Shown: positions 1 through 8,521 of the stretch, in pieces
How the letters are laid out: each line of letters begins with the position of its first letter
Position numbering within the stretch: the stretch's first letter is position 1
Source: Aphanothece saxicola GSE-SYN-MK-01-06B
GTDB taxonomy: Bacteria > Cyanobacteriota > Cyanobacteriia > PCC-6307 > Cyanobiaceae
DNA length: 64,000 bases
Assembly (NCBI GenBank): GCA_019359745.1
Contig: JAHHGT010000004.1
Span: forward strand, 62,001 to 126,000
Direction of reading: 5' to 3'
The notes under the pieces: generated by a model
What the model was told of the DNA's origin: nothing
Databases searched by the model: none
Seen by the model: only the letters and a program-made list of their open reading frames with translations
Translations under genes and position numbers: made by a program

Positions 1-91
1 CGCGCACCACCCGCAGGGGCGGGTCGGCCGTGGCCACCTGGGTGAAGGGGTGCCAGAGGTGGGGATGCCAGCCGGGGCCACTCAGCGGCAT
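1..91 (-). CDS. bioA: BioA N-terminus (adenosylmethionine-8-amino-7-oxononanoate aminotransferase), cut by window edge
   Basis: The minus-strand frame starting at the ATG at 91-89 encodes about 30 residues before the window ends. It includes the pattern W-H-P-F-T-Q and then P-P-L-R-V-V, which matches the N-terminus of the PLP enzyme BioA that converts KAPA to DAPA in biotin synthesis. The start overlaps the end of the 51-codon micro-ORF by 10 bases, so it is the sixth cistron of the biotin operon. The catalytic part lies outside the window, so the call rests on this short segment and on the operon context. Confidence 0.75.
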   Translation of the reverse strand, partial: MPLSGPGWHPHLWHPFTQVATADPPLRVVR

Positions 92-237
92 ACATCGGAG
101 CGGCGTTCGCCTCCGGTGGCCAGCGGCCCGCAGTTGACCCAGCGGATGACGCTGGTCTCGATGTCGGTGAACAGCACCAGGATGCCCGCACACAGCGCGG
201 CCACGGCGCCTGTCACCAGCAGATGCTTACGGCTCAT
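82..237 (-). CDS. 51-residue single-span micro-protein inside the biotin operon
   Basis: This small frame sits between bioD and bioA. Its ATG overlaps the bioD stop (ATGA) and its own stop lies inside the start of bioA, so it is wedged in with no spare bases. The product begins M-S-R-K-H and has a hydrophobic stretch at residues 6-23 (L-L-V-T-G-A-V-A-A-L-C type). The tail is polar, with two cysteines (Asn-Cys-Gly and the Val-Cys-Arg end). It looks like a single-pass membrane protein or one with an uncleaved signal anchor. I do not recognise the family. The double overlap argues for real translation; a role in biotin synthesis is only inferred from position. Confidence 0.55.
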   Translation of the reverse strand: MSRKHLLVTGAVAALCAGILVLFTDIETSVIRWVNCGPLATGGERRSDVCR

Positions 238-857
238 GGCTGCAGGCTACGGGCCAGGCCACTGCGCTGCCATTGCCGCTCCAGGCCATCGCGGTCGAGG
301 GGATCCAGGGGCGGCAGCTCCGCCAGCACCGGCACCCCGCCCAGGGCGGCCAGGGTGAGGGGGTTATCGGGGTGGGGATCGCCGTTGAGCACCAGGCCGA
401 GGACGGGGATCGACCGCCGCTTGAGGGCCTCCAGGGACAGCAGGGTGTGGTTGAGGGTGCCCAGGCCGCTGCGGGCCACCAGCAGCACCGGCAGTCCCCA
501 GAGGGCGATCTGATCGATCTGCAGCCAGTTCCGCCGCAGGGGCACCAGCAGCCCCCCCGCCGTCTCCACCACCAGGGGGCCGTCCCAGGCCGGCAGGGCC
601 AGCCGGGCCGGGTCGATGCTGAGCCCGTCCCGCTCGGCCGCCCAGTGGGGGGAGACGGGGGCCGTGAGGCGGTAGGCCTCCGGCCACACCCTTTCCGGGG
701 GCAGCCCCAGCAGCTGCTGGACCCGGCCCGTGTCGCCGCCACCCTCGAGGCCGCTCTGGACCGGTTTCCAGTAGTGGGCCCCCAGGCCCTGCACCAGCAG
801 GGCGCTCACCACCGTCTTGCCCACGTCGGTGTCGGTGCCGCAGACCACCAGCCTCAT
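234..857 (-). CDS. bioD: ATP-dependent dethiobiotin synthetase BioD
   Basis: A 207-residue protein that carboxylates DAPA and closes the ureido ring to form dethiobiotin, using ATP and CO2. The N-terminus carries the family P-loop, C-G-T-D-T-D-V-G-K-T, at residues 6-15. This is followed by the K-P-V-Q-S-G segment (about residues 31-36) that contacts substrate, and by V-E-T-A-G-G-L at about 95-101. Length is close to the usual 210-240. The ATG overlaps the bioC stop by four bases (ATGA) and the stop overlaps the micro-ORF start, so translation is probably coupled along the operon. Confidence 0.93.
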   Translation of the reverse strand: MRLVVCGTDTDVGKTVVSALLVQGLGAHYWKPVQSGLEGGGDTGRVQQLLGLPPERVWPEAYRLTAPVSPHWAAERDGLSIDPARLALPAWDGPLVVETAGGLLVPLRRNWLQIDQIALWGLPVLLVARSGLGTLNHTLLSLEALKRRSIPVLGLVLNGDPHPDNPLTLAALGGVPVLAELPPLDPLDRDGLERQWQRSGLARSLQP

Positions 858-1630
858 GCGATCCTCCGGCCCACCAGCAGCAGCACGTCCCACGAGATTG
901 CCGCACCGCAGGGCCAGTGGCGCAGCAGGCGGCGCAGCTGGGCGGGGCTCAGCGGCGCGGTGCGGCTGCTGCCCGCGCCCAGATCGCGCAGGCGCCGCAG
1001 GGTGGCCAGGCCGTTGCCGGCCGGGCGGCTGAAGCGCAGCCGTTGCTGGAGGGTGGTGGCCAGGCCGGCGCGGTCCAGGGCGCCGATCAGTTCGTCGGCG
1101 TCGGGCAGCTCCAGGGCGGTGCAGGGCACCCCGGCGACGGCGGCGGCCTGGTGCCACTGGGGAAAGCTGCCGCGCACGGGCACCGCCAGCGCCAGCCAGC
1201 CGCCGGGGGCCAGGGCGCGCCCCCAGCGCTCCAGTTCCCGGGCCGGAGCTTCCAGCCACTGCAGCGCGAAGCTCGACACCAGCAGCCCCGCCGGCTCCAG
1301 GGCGGCGGGCAGGCCGCCGTTGAGGTCCCACACCAGCGGCGCCGGGCCGCCGGCGGTGGCGAGGGGATTGCGGGCCAGCAGCTCGGGGCAGAGATCGAGC
1401 TGCAGCAGGGGGCGGCTGGCCAGGCCGGGGCAGTGGTGCAGCAGGGCGCGGCTGAGCAGGCCGCTGCCGGCGCCCAGATCGGCCCGGGGGGCGTCGGGCG
1501 GTGGGGCCGGCAGGTCGCGGCAGAGGCGGGCGAGGCGCCAGGCGATGCCCCGCTGCAGGCCCGCCTGGCCCTCGTAGTCGGCGGCGTGGCGGCCGAAGGC
1601 CCCGACCACCTGCAGGGGGAAGGCGGTCAT
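854..1630 (-). CDS. bioC: Malonyl-ACP O-methyltransferase BioC
   Basis: A 258-residue SAM-dependent methyltransferase. It has motif I as D-L-G-A-G-S-G at about residues 51-57, an acidic residue ending the second strand (L-Q-L-D-L), and the post-I segment S-S-F-A-L-Q-W (about 118-124) typical of BioC. BioC methylates malonyl-ACP so that the fatty acid synthase can build the pimelate moiety. It sits between the putative demethylating esterase and bioD with four-base overlaps on both sides, which fixes the assignment against other class I methyltransferases. Confidence 0.9.
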   Translation of the reverse strand: MTAFPLQVVGAFGRHAADYEGQAGLQRGIAWRLARLCRDLPAPPPDAPRADLGAGSGLLSRALLHHCPGLASRPLLQLDLCPELLARNPLATAGGPAPLVWDLNGGLPAALEPAGLLVSSFALQWLEAPARELERWGRALAPGGWLALAVPVRGSFPQWHQAAAVAGVPCTALELPDADELIGALDRAGLATTLQQRLRFSRPAGNGLATLRRLRDLGAGSSRTAPLSPAQLRRLLRHWPCGAAISWDVLLLVGRRIA

Positions 1631-2373
1631 GGGCCGAGGGTGCCGGTGATCCAGCGGCTAAGTTCCGTCGGCAGGGGCGCCTGCAGCAGGCAGTGGCCCG
1701 CCCCCTCGAAGCGGAGCACCTCGGCGTGGGGCAGGCGCTCGCGCAGCAGGGCGCGGGCCTCGGGCCCCACGATCCGATCGGCGCCGGCCTCCACGATCAG
1801 CACCGGCACCCCCTCGGGAAAGCCGGGCGGCAGATCGGCGCAGGCCGCCAGACGCTCCAGGTCGTCGCGCAGCCGCCGCCGGCCCTCGGGCCCCACCGGC
1901 TGGCTGGCGGGGCCCTGGGGCAGGAGCTCGGGCGGGTCAGGGGAGGCCGCCTTTTCCAGGAAGGCCTGCAGCATCCGCTGGGCGCGGCGGGCCGTGTCGG
2001 ACTCGTCTGGCCCTTCGGCGAGCTGGGCGGCCATGCCGGCGAGGGCGGTCTGCAGCCGGCGGCCCTCGCGGCCCGGGGGCAGGAAGCGGGCGAAGCTGGC
2101 CAGCAGCACCACGGCCTCGGCCTGTTCCAGCAGGGAGGGCGGCAGCAGGTGGGGGCCCATCGAATGGCCGATCAGCAGCCGCCGGCCGCCGGGGGCCCAC
2201 TGGAGATGGTCGGGGGTGCGGCCGCCGTAGCCCCGTTCTCCGCACTGCCAGTGCCAGTCCGGCGCGTTGAGGGCCTGGCGCAGCAGGTCCCAGCCCAGGC
2301 CGTCGCCGGCCCAGCCGTGCATGGCGATCACCTGCAGGGACGAAGCCGGGGCGGCCTCAGGGGGCGAGGGCAT
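1627..2373 (-). CDS. bioK: Alpha/beta hydrolase, probable pimeloyl-ACP methyl ester esterase (BioK/BioH role)
   Basis: A 248-residue alpha/beta hydrolase with the H-G-W-A-G oxyanion region near residue 19 and the nucleophile elbow G-H-S-M-G at about 69-73. The likely catalytic Asp is in E-A-G-A-D (about 195-199) and the likely His in G-A-G-H-C (about 223-227). Esterases of this fold remove the methyl group placed by BioC; BioK is the form described in marine picocyanobacteria. The name is given from context and fold, since BioH, BioG, BioJ and BioK are non-homologous or distant. It overlaps bioF by 17 bases and bioC by four. Confidence 0.75.
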   Translation of the reverse strand: MPSPPEAAPASSLQVIAMHGWAGDGLGWDLLRQALNAPDWHWQCGERGYGGRTPDHLQWAPGGRRLLIGHSMGPHLLPPSLLEQAEAVVLLASFARFLPPGREGRRLQTALAGMAAQLAEGPDESDTARRAQRMLQAFLEKAASPDPPELLPQGPASQPVGPEGRRRLRDDLERLAACADLPPGFPEGVPVLIVEAGADRIVGPEARALLRERLPHAEVLRFEGAGHCLLQAPLPTELSRWITGTLGP

Positions 2374-3835
2374 GGCGGGGGACGAGGGGGCCGGGCCCGA
2401 GCGCGGCCAGCAGCCGCTCGAGGGAGCCGGTGGGGAGATCCTGGCGCAGCACCAGCCGCAGCCTGGCGGTGCCCTCCGGCACGGTGGGGGGCCGGATCGC
2501 CACGGTGAGCAGGCCGGCCGCCTCCAGCCGACGCTGGGCCGCCAGGGCCTCGGCGTCGCCGCCGAGCAGCAGCGGCAGGATCGGCCCGTCGCCGGGGGGC
2601 CGGGGCCAGCCCGCGGTTTCGATGGCGTCGCGCCAGCGGGCGGCCCGCTCCGCCAGGGCCAGGCCCACCGACGGCGTGGCCTGCAGGTGGCGCAGGGCCG
2701 CCAGGGCGCCGGCCGCCAGCGGCGGGGCGAGTGCGGTGGTGTAGCGGAAGGCGCCGCTGCTCTGCAGCAGCCAGTCGCCCACCAGGGTGTCGGCGGCGAG
2801 GAAGGCGCCGCCGCTGCCGAAGGCCTTGCCGAAGGTGCCGCTCACGATCGCCACGGAGCCGACGCCATGGGCGAGGCCGCGGCCGCCGGGGCCGACCACG
2901 CCGAGGGCATGGGCCTCATCCACCAGCAGGGGCGCGTCGTGACGGAGGCAGAGGGCCGCCAGGGCGGCGACGGGCGCGCTGGTGCCCTCCATGCTGTAGA
3001 GGCTTTCGCAGAGCACCAGCAACCGGCCATCGGGTCGCTCGCGCCGGGCGGCGAGCAGGTGGCGTTCCAGGTCTGCGGCGTCGTTGTGGGCGAAGCGCTG
3101 CAGGCGGGCGCCGCTGGCGCGCACGCCCACCAGCAGGGAGTGGTGGATGAGCCGATCGGCCAGCACCAGGGTGTGGCGATCGGCCAGGGCCGCCACGGCG
3201 GCGAGGTTGGCCTGGAAGCCGCTGGGAAAGAGCAGCACCCGCTCACGGCCGAGCCAGGCGGCCAGGGCGGCCTCCAGCTGCCGGTGGACGGGCCGGGTGC
3301 CGGTGACCAGGCGGGAGGCGCCAGCCCCCAGGCCACTGGCGGCCAGTTCGGCCGCGGCGGCCGCGAGCACGGCGGGATGGCGGCTGAGGCCGAGGTAGTC
3401 GTTGCTGGCCAGATCCAGCAGGGGGAGCGCGTCGCCGGGGGGGGCTGGCTGGAGGCTGGCCGTGACGGCGGCGGGCTCAAGGGTGCGCAGGGCGCGGCTG
3501 CGGGCGACGGGCAGGGCCGTGAGGGCGTCGCTCAGCTGCTGGCGCCAGGGGGGCTGGGGGGCGGTGGGGTCGCCGGCTTCGGTGGTGGGGGGAGGAGGGA
3601 TCAGGGCGGCCCGATACCAATGACAGGGGGACAGTCTGGGATGGGGGTGGGTGACGGCTCGGTCTGGACGTCTCTGAACCCTTGGCAGATCGTGGCCGGG
3701 AGATTCAGGCGGGCCTGGAGTCAGCGCGTGGACCGTGTCACTGCAGCCGTGCACCCCACAGGTGGAGCCCGGGATACAGGTGGTTCTCGGTTCCGAGAAC
3801 CAGGGGCGAGCTAATCGTGAGTGGGGTGGATACAC
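2357..3835 (-). CDS. bioF: 8-amino-7-oxononanoate synthase BioF (start unresolved)
   Basis: PLP-dependent alpha-oxoamine synthase that condenses pimeloyl-ACP with alanine, the first ring-assembly step of biotin synthesis. It shows L-A-S-N-D-Y-L-G-L, the V-D-E-A-H-A-L-G segment, and the PLP lysine in S-G-T-F-G-K-A-F-G-S. The conserved part is about 397 residues and begins near 3550. The given end is the only in-frame ATG (3835), which would add about 95 residues rich in Pro, Arg and His that do not look like BioF. An in-frame GTG lies at 3754, and there is no ATG, GTG or TTG closer to the fold. Either a rare start codon is used, or the original 5' end was altered where the accessory island joins. 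Confidence 0.88.
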   Translation of the reverse strand: MYPPHSRLARPWFSEPRTTCIPGSTCGVHGCSDTVHALTPGPPESPGHDLPRVQRRPDRAVTHPHPRLSPCHWYRAALIPPPPTTEAGDPTAPQPPWRQQLSDALTALPVARSRALRTLEPAAVTASLQPAPPGDALPLLDLASNDYLGLSRHPAVLAAAAAELAASGLGAGASRLVTGTRPVHRQLEAALAAWLGRERVLLFPSGFQANLAAVAALADRHTLVLADRLIHHSLLVGVRASGARLQRFAHNDAADLERHLLAARRERPDGRLLVLCESLYSMEGTSAPVAALAALCLRHDAPLLVDEAHALGVVGPGGRGLAHGVGSVAIVSGTFGKAFGSGGAFLAADTLVGDWLLQSSGAFRYTTALAPPLAAGALAALRHLQATPSVGLALAERAARWRDAIETAGWPRPPGDGPILPLLLGGDAEALAAQRRLEAAGLLTVAIRPPTVPEGTARLRLVLRQDLPTGSLERLLAALGPGPLVPRHALAP

Positions 3836-3985
3836 TGTGGGCTGATTGTGCTCTGGCCGTGCTGTTGTTCGGGGTGCACCTGTGGTTCACGGAAAGGACA
3901 GGCGACTGGGGCGTGGTTCTCGGAATCGTCTAATGACTAGTTATGCCGCTCAGCCGCCACTTCAGTACCAGATCAACTCGGTAAA
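3636..3985. other. Junction between biotin operon and accessory island, with repeated GTGGTTC motif
   Basis: No convincing gene apart from the uncertain 5' end of bioF. The stretch carries a motif of the form GTGGTTCWCGG three times (3780-3790, 3882-3892, 3913-3923), the first being one arm of an inverted repeat. Coding quality drops abruptly here and GC falls towards the ATPase gene, so this is the likely left edge of the island. No tRNA or integrase is visible at the edge. Confidence 0.4.
3782..3801. promoter_or_regulatory. 9-bp-arm inverted repeat, possible operator
   Basis: The arms GGTTCTCGG and CCGAGAACC are separated by TT, giving a near-perfect dyad. One arm recurs at 3915-3923 and a one-base variant at 3884-3892. 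The dyad lies within the uncertain 5' region of bioF and upstream of the plus-strand ATPase gene, so it could be a repressor site for either. It lacks a T tract, so a terminator is unlikely. Confidence 0.35.
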
Positions 3986-6583
3986 TTGAAGGTGACTGTT
4001 CTCGACGAACTCCTTGAGTGGTCCCAGGACCGTCCGGCCTGGCAGCGGGATGCTCTGCGCCGCCTCGTTCTGCATGGCGAGCTCTCGGAAGATGACATCC
4101 GGATTGTGACGGATGTCTGCAAGAGCGCGCATGGTCTCGCCGAACTCCAAGACGCTCTGCCGCTAGGTAGGGAGCACCTTCCCAAAACCGTCGCGAACAG
4201 TCCAGCCGTCTCACTGCTGTCCATCTTCCATCGCCGAGGGGTCAACGCCCTCGCGGAGGATCAGAGGCTCAACCTCGCATCGGCACTCACCGTGGTCTAC
4301 GGCGACAATGCCGCCGGGAAGACGGGGTACATCCGGATCCTCAAGAGTGCTTGTCGCGCCAGGGGTCAGGAGCAGATCCTGGGGAATGTCGTCGCCGGCA
4401 CGGCACCACCATCGGTGGAAGTGTCGATCAAGTACAAGGTGGGGGCAGAACCGGAACCCCGGGAGTGGGCAGGTGGTGGCGAGGATGCGTTCATTGCCCG
4501 GGTGAGTGTGTTCGACACGCAGTGCGCTGCCGTCTACCTGACCGAGAAGACTGACGTCGCGTTCCGGCCTTTTGGGCTGGACCTGTTCGACAAACTTGTT
4601 CAGGCCTGCAGGGGCGTTCGCGCGAGACTTGAGAGTGAACAACGCGCCTTGGCGGCCAACCCTTTGACCGCTCTGCTGCCGTAGTTCCCGAGCGGTACTG
4701 CGGTGGCCAAGTTCCTTGCGAGCATCAACTCACTGACCCCTCAGGAAGCCGTTCACGAGCTCGCAAACCTGTCTGGCGAGGAGCAGGAACAGCTTGCCCT
4801 GCTCGAGAAGTCACTGCTGGACCTGCAGGTCAACGATCCCGAAAAGCTGATACGCACGTTGACGCTTCGCGCCGGACGTTTTCGGGCGCTGGCTCGGCAC
4901 CTCACGGAAGTGGAGGCGACGCTATCCGCGGAGGCTGTCACGGGCGCATTTGACGCTCGAACCGAGGTCCGTCGGAAGTCGAAAGAAGCCAAAAGAATCC
5001 GAGACGCTACGCTCCCAAACGGCATACTCGCTGGTACGGGTTCCGAACCGTGGAAGGAGTTATGGGAGGCAGCTCGGCGCTTCTCGCAGGAGCAAGCGTA
5101 TCCGAGCCAAGCTTTTCCCGTCGTAGAGGACGGCGCGCATTGTGTGCTGTGCCAGAGGAGCCTCGACGATGCTTCTGCGCTGCGGTTCCGGCAGTTCGAG
5201 GCGTTCGTGGTCTCCACGGCAGAGCGCGAACTACGGCAGGCGGCGGAAACCTTCGCGAGGATGCGAAGCCACTTGCTCGCTGTCAACACCACGACCGAGG
5301 TAGTCGGGGAGATGCTCAAGGAAGTCCGACTCGAGAACGAAGCACTCGCGGATTCGGTCAGTGCTGGGCTTGCGGCAAATGAGAAGCGCCGCGAGGCCGT
5401 CGCACTCGCGTTGAACGAAGACAGGGACCTGGCACCCGATTTTCCTCCGGTTGCGGCAGCGGCTATTGAAGTCGAAGCACTTGCCCGCCAGACCGAGGCC
5501 CGAGTCGAGTCCCTCCGGGCCAGCGCAGGCTCCGACACGCGTGCTCATATGACCACCAAGGCGGATGAACTCCGTGCTCGCAAGCTGCTCTCTCATCATG
5601 TGCCGGTTGTCATGAGCGAGATCGATCGCAAGAAGCGACTCGCGGCCTACGGGCTGTACATGAACGAAACGACCACCAACGCGATCACGCAGAAGAGCAC
5701 TGCTGTGACGAAGAGCTACGTGACGCAGAAGCTGAAAGATAGCTTTCGGAACGAGCTTGATAGTCTCGGCTTCCGTCATATCGAGGTCGAACTCAAGGAA
5801 GCTGGCGGCTCCGAGGGCATTCTCTATCACAAGCTGCTTCTGACTCGTGCACCCGGTGTTGATCTACCTAGAGTTGTCAGCGAGGGCGAGCAACGCTGTC
5901 TGTCCATTGCAGCATTCTTCGCGGAACTCAGCACCGCCGATGAACCCTCCGGCATCGTGTTTGACGACCCAATGTCATCGCTTGACTACAGGTGGCGCGA
6001 GGGCGTGGCGCGGCGGTTGGTGCATGAAGCAAAGACCCGGCAGGTCATCGTGTTCACTCACGATATCGTCTTCCTCCTGCTTCTCAAGCAGTTCGCGGAG
6101 ACAGAGGGCGTGAACCAGCTTGACCAGCACGTCCGCCAACTGTCGAAGGGTGCAGGCGTCTGTGCGGAAGAGCTCCCCTGGGTGGCGATGCCCATCAAGA
6201 AGAAGATTGGACACCTGAAGAAGGAATGGCAGGCTGCAGACAAGCTCTTTCGGGATGGCGAACAGGCCACGTATGAGAAAGAAGCCACGTATCTTTACGG
6301 CCTCCTGCGTGAGGCTTGGGAACGCGCACTTGAAGAAGTGCTTCTCGCCGGAACTGTCGAGCGCTTCCGATTCGGTGTACAGACGCAGCAGATTAGCAAG
6401 ATTGCGGATATCACCGCCGAGGATTGCCGAATCCTAGATACTGCGATGGGGAAGTGCTCGAAATGGCTGCCCGGCCACGATCAGGCGCCGGCCGCGCGGG
6501 CGCCAGTGCCCGAGCCGGTGGAACTGAAAGCCGACATCGAGGCGCTGGAGAGTTGGGTCGGCGCGATCCGTGGACGACGGTGA
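3986..6583 (+). pseudogene. SMC/RecF-like AAA ATPase with zinc-hook-like CxxC, split by an in-frame amber codon
   Basis: One reading frame of 866 codons is interrupted only by TAG at 4682-4684. The upstream part (TTG start, 232 residues) has a Walker A motif G-D-N-A-A-G-K-T at about residues 106-113. The downstream part (GTG at 4703, 626 residues) has a coiled-coil region, a C-V-L-C pair at 5142-5153 resembling a Rad50 zinc hook, an ABC-like signature S-E-G-E-Q-R-C, Walker B G-I-V-F-D-D-P-M-S-S-L-D, and an H-loop F-T-H-D. Readthrough joins the halves without loss, so the TAG replaces one sense codon. Large standalone ATPases of this type (RloC/PrrC relatives) are often anti-phage proteins; I see no clear anticodon nuclease domain. 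It may be a recent pseudogene. Split expression or suppression is possible but unsupported. Defence is inferred. Confidence 0.7.
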
Positions 6584-6991
6584 GTAGATAGAATGTTGCA
6601 ACAAGCCGGCATAACATCAAGATACAGAAGACGGGAACAAAGACTTGTGTATATGTCGAGACCTCCGCCCGCTTCTGATCTTGAGCGTTCGAAGGATCGG
6701 TCCTTTGTTGAGTATGGACTCGTTGGCCTCCTAAGAACTTACTTCTTGATGTCGACAGATTGTCTGCGGAAGATTTGGGAATACGTAGTGCTGGAGTTCA
6801 AGCCTTAGTGCACTATTACAGTTCGGGCTGCCGGCGACAAGCACGCATCTGTCATGGCGGATGGCACAGCACAAAGGCACATTGGAGCTCATCCAGCATC
6901 CCCCACGGAGGAATGAATAATTATGTCTGAACCGTTAAGGATCACACTTGGCGAGTTTAATAAGCGTACGACCAGTCTCTGACCCCCCGCC
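6584..6991. other. Non-coding gap before the tyrosinase gene
   Basis: No convincing long gene. The only frame worth noting is a 19-codon ORF at 6923-6982 (ATG after GGAGG at 6907-6911), ending nine bases before the tyrosinase ATG. It could be a leader peptide or the residue of a deleted gene. The 71-codon frame at 6593-6808 has no recognisable composition or motif. Confidence 0.4.
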
Positions 6992-8521
6992 ATGGCCACC
7001 TTCACCCGCAGAAACGCTTGGATGAATGGTGGAACCTTCGCGAACCTGGATCTCTTCTGGTATGCCAAGGGCGTCGAGTCAATGCAGGCCCTCGCCCTTG
7101 ACGACCCCAACAGCTGGTGGTTTTTTGCGGCCATCCATGGCCAATACGTTAGCCTGACGGAGTTTCCCGGCTGGGGCTTCATCGCCGCCCCGCCCCAGGT
7201 GCCCACATCTCCCGTCCCTAGCCAGGTCCTCATCGACCAGTACTGGGATCAGTGCCAACACCAATCCTGGTTTTTCCCCCCCTGGCACCGGGGCTACCTG
7301 TACGCACTGGAAGCCCAGATCCGTACCGCGATTGCAAACCTCGGAGGGCCCGCCGACTGGGCCCTCCCGTATTGGAATTATTTCGGGCTGGATGATCAAT
7401 ACAAGATCCCACCTGCCTTCACCTCTCGCACCCTGCCAGATGGTGCGCCGAACCCACTCTTTGTCAGCCAGCGCCTCGGCCCAAAGGGTGACGGAGACAT
7501 CTATGTGGAAATCCCACCTGCCTCCGAGGCCTGTCTCAGCAATACCCTCTTTACTGGAAGCAACGCCACCACCGCTCCGCCTGGATTCGGTGGACCCTCC
7601 ACGGGCTTCTCTAACAACGGCGTGACCAGTGGCAACCTGGAAAGCAACCCCCACAACCTGGTGCACGTCGATGTAGGAGGCTTCGCTCCGGATCAAAGCA
7701 GTTGGGGATTGATGAGCGACCCAGGCCTTGCCGCGCTGGATCCAGTCTTCTATCTGCATCACGCAAACATCGACCGCCTGTGGGCAGCCTGGAACGGCCA
7801 AGGCAATAACAACCCAACCAACCCCAACTGGCTCGGCGGTCCTGCGGCCATCGGCCAGCGGGCATTCGCTGTACCGATGCCTGATGCCGTTGCCTGGGTC
7901 TTTACTCCGTCCGACGTCAACAGCCTTAGCCAGATGGACTACACCTACGACGATCTGGCCATCTCGATCAACACCTTGGCGCCCTCCGCTCTATCCCGCC
8001 GTCTTATCTTTCTTGGAGTATCCCCCATGGCTGATGTACCCCTTGGGGCAGGCAGCGCCAATCAGCAGAATAGCGAACTGCTAGGTGCCAATGAGGGCGC
8101 CCTGCAGATCCGCAGTTCTGGATCTCGCACGACCGTCAAGCTTGAAAGTCAGGTGCGCTCCCAGGTCACGCGAAGCCTGCTAGGTGCTTCGCTCGAAAAT
8201 TTGCCTGATCGCGTCTACTTGCAGGTCGAAGATGTACGGGGCAGCATTGACGCCTATAAACTCAACGTATCCGTCAATCAAGAACCGGTTGGCACGGTCT
8301 CACTGTTCGGACTGCGGCGCGCTAGTGACCGCGATGGCGCCCATGGCGGCGCGGGGCTGAACTTCATCCTCGACATCACCGACATCATTGATCGGATCTT
8401 CATGGCCGATGCATTAGTGGCTGACACGTTGGATGTGAAGATCGAACCCAACCATCCTGTGCAGGAGAAGGCCACCATCACGGTGGGACGCGTCAGCATC
8501 TACCGCCAGACCCAACGATGA
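6992..8521 (+). CDS. Tyrosinase / polyphenol oxidase family type-3 copper protein
   Basis: A 509-residue protein with the full binuclear copper signature. CuA ligands are His49, His90 and His99 (the last in P-P-W-H-R-G-Y-L). CuB ligands are His221 and His225 (N-P-H-N-L-V-H) plus one of His256/His257 in D-P-V-F-Y-L-H-H-A-N-I-D-R-L-W. Such enzymes hydroxylate phenols and oxidise catechols to quinones with O2. The region after about residue 330 is a beta-rich extension resembling the C-terminal domain of plant-type polyphenol oxidases, which can shield the active site until it is cleaved. No signal peptide is visible. The stop overlaps the DUF2182 start (ATGA), so the two are translationally coupled. 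Substrate is unknown. Confidence 0.92.
   Translation: MATFTRRNAWMNGGTFANLDLFWYAKGVESMQALALDDPNSWWFFAAIHGQYVSLTEFPGWGFIAAPPQVPTSPVPSQVLIDQYWDQCQHQSWFFPPWHRGYLYALEAQIRTAIANLGGPADWALPYWNYFGLDDQYKIPPAFTSRTLPDGAPNPLFVSQRLGPKGDGDIYVEIPPASEACLSNTLFTGSNATTAPPGFGGPSTGFSNNGVTSGNLESNPHNLVHVDVGGFAPDQSSWGLMSDPGLAALDPVFYLHHANIDRLWAAWNGQGNNNPTNPNWLGGPAAIGQRAFAVPMPDAVAWVFTPSDVNSLSQMDYTYDDLAISINTLAPSALSRRLIFLGVSPMADVPLGAGSANQQNSELLGANEGALQIRSSGSRTTVKLESQVRSQVTRSLLGASLENLPDRVYLQVEDVRGSIDAYKLNVSVNQEPVGTVSLFGLRRASDRDGAHGGAGLNFILDITDIIDRIFMADALVADTLDVKIEPNHPVQEKATITVGRVSIYRQTQR

Noticed and set aside
2267..3814. 515-codon plus-strand frame opposite bioF
   Set aside because: Gly/Gln/His-rich shadow with no motif; BioF on the minus strand has all catalytic segments.
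3780..3924. GTGGTTC repeats as a possible CRISPR or attachment site
   Set aside because: Only three copies with irregular spacing, no cas genes, no integrase or tRNA nearby. Kept only as a repeat and possible operator.
6593..6808. 71-codon frame after the ATPase gene
   Set aside because: No motif, no conserved pattern, overlaps the end region of the ATPase gene context only by chance.
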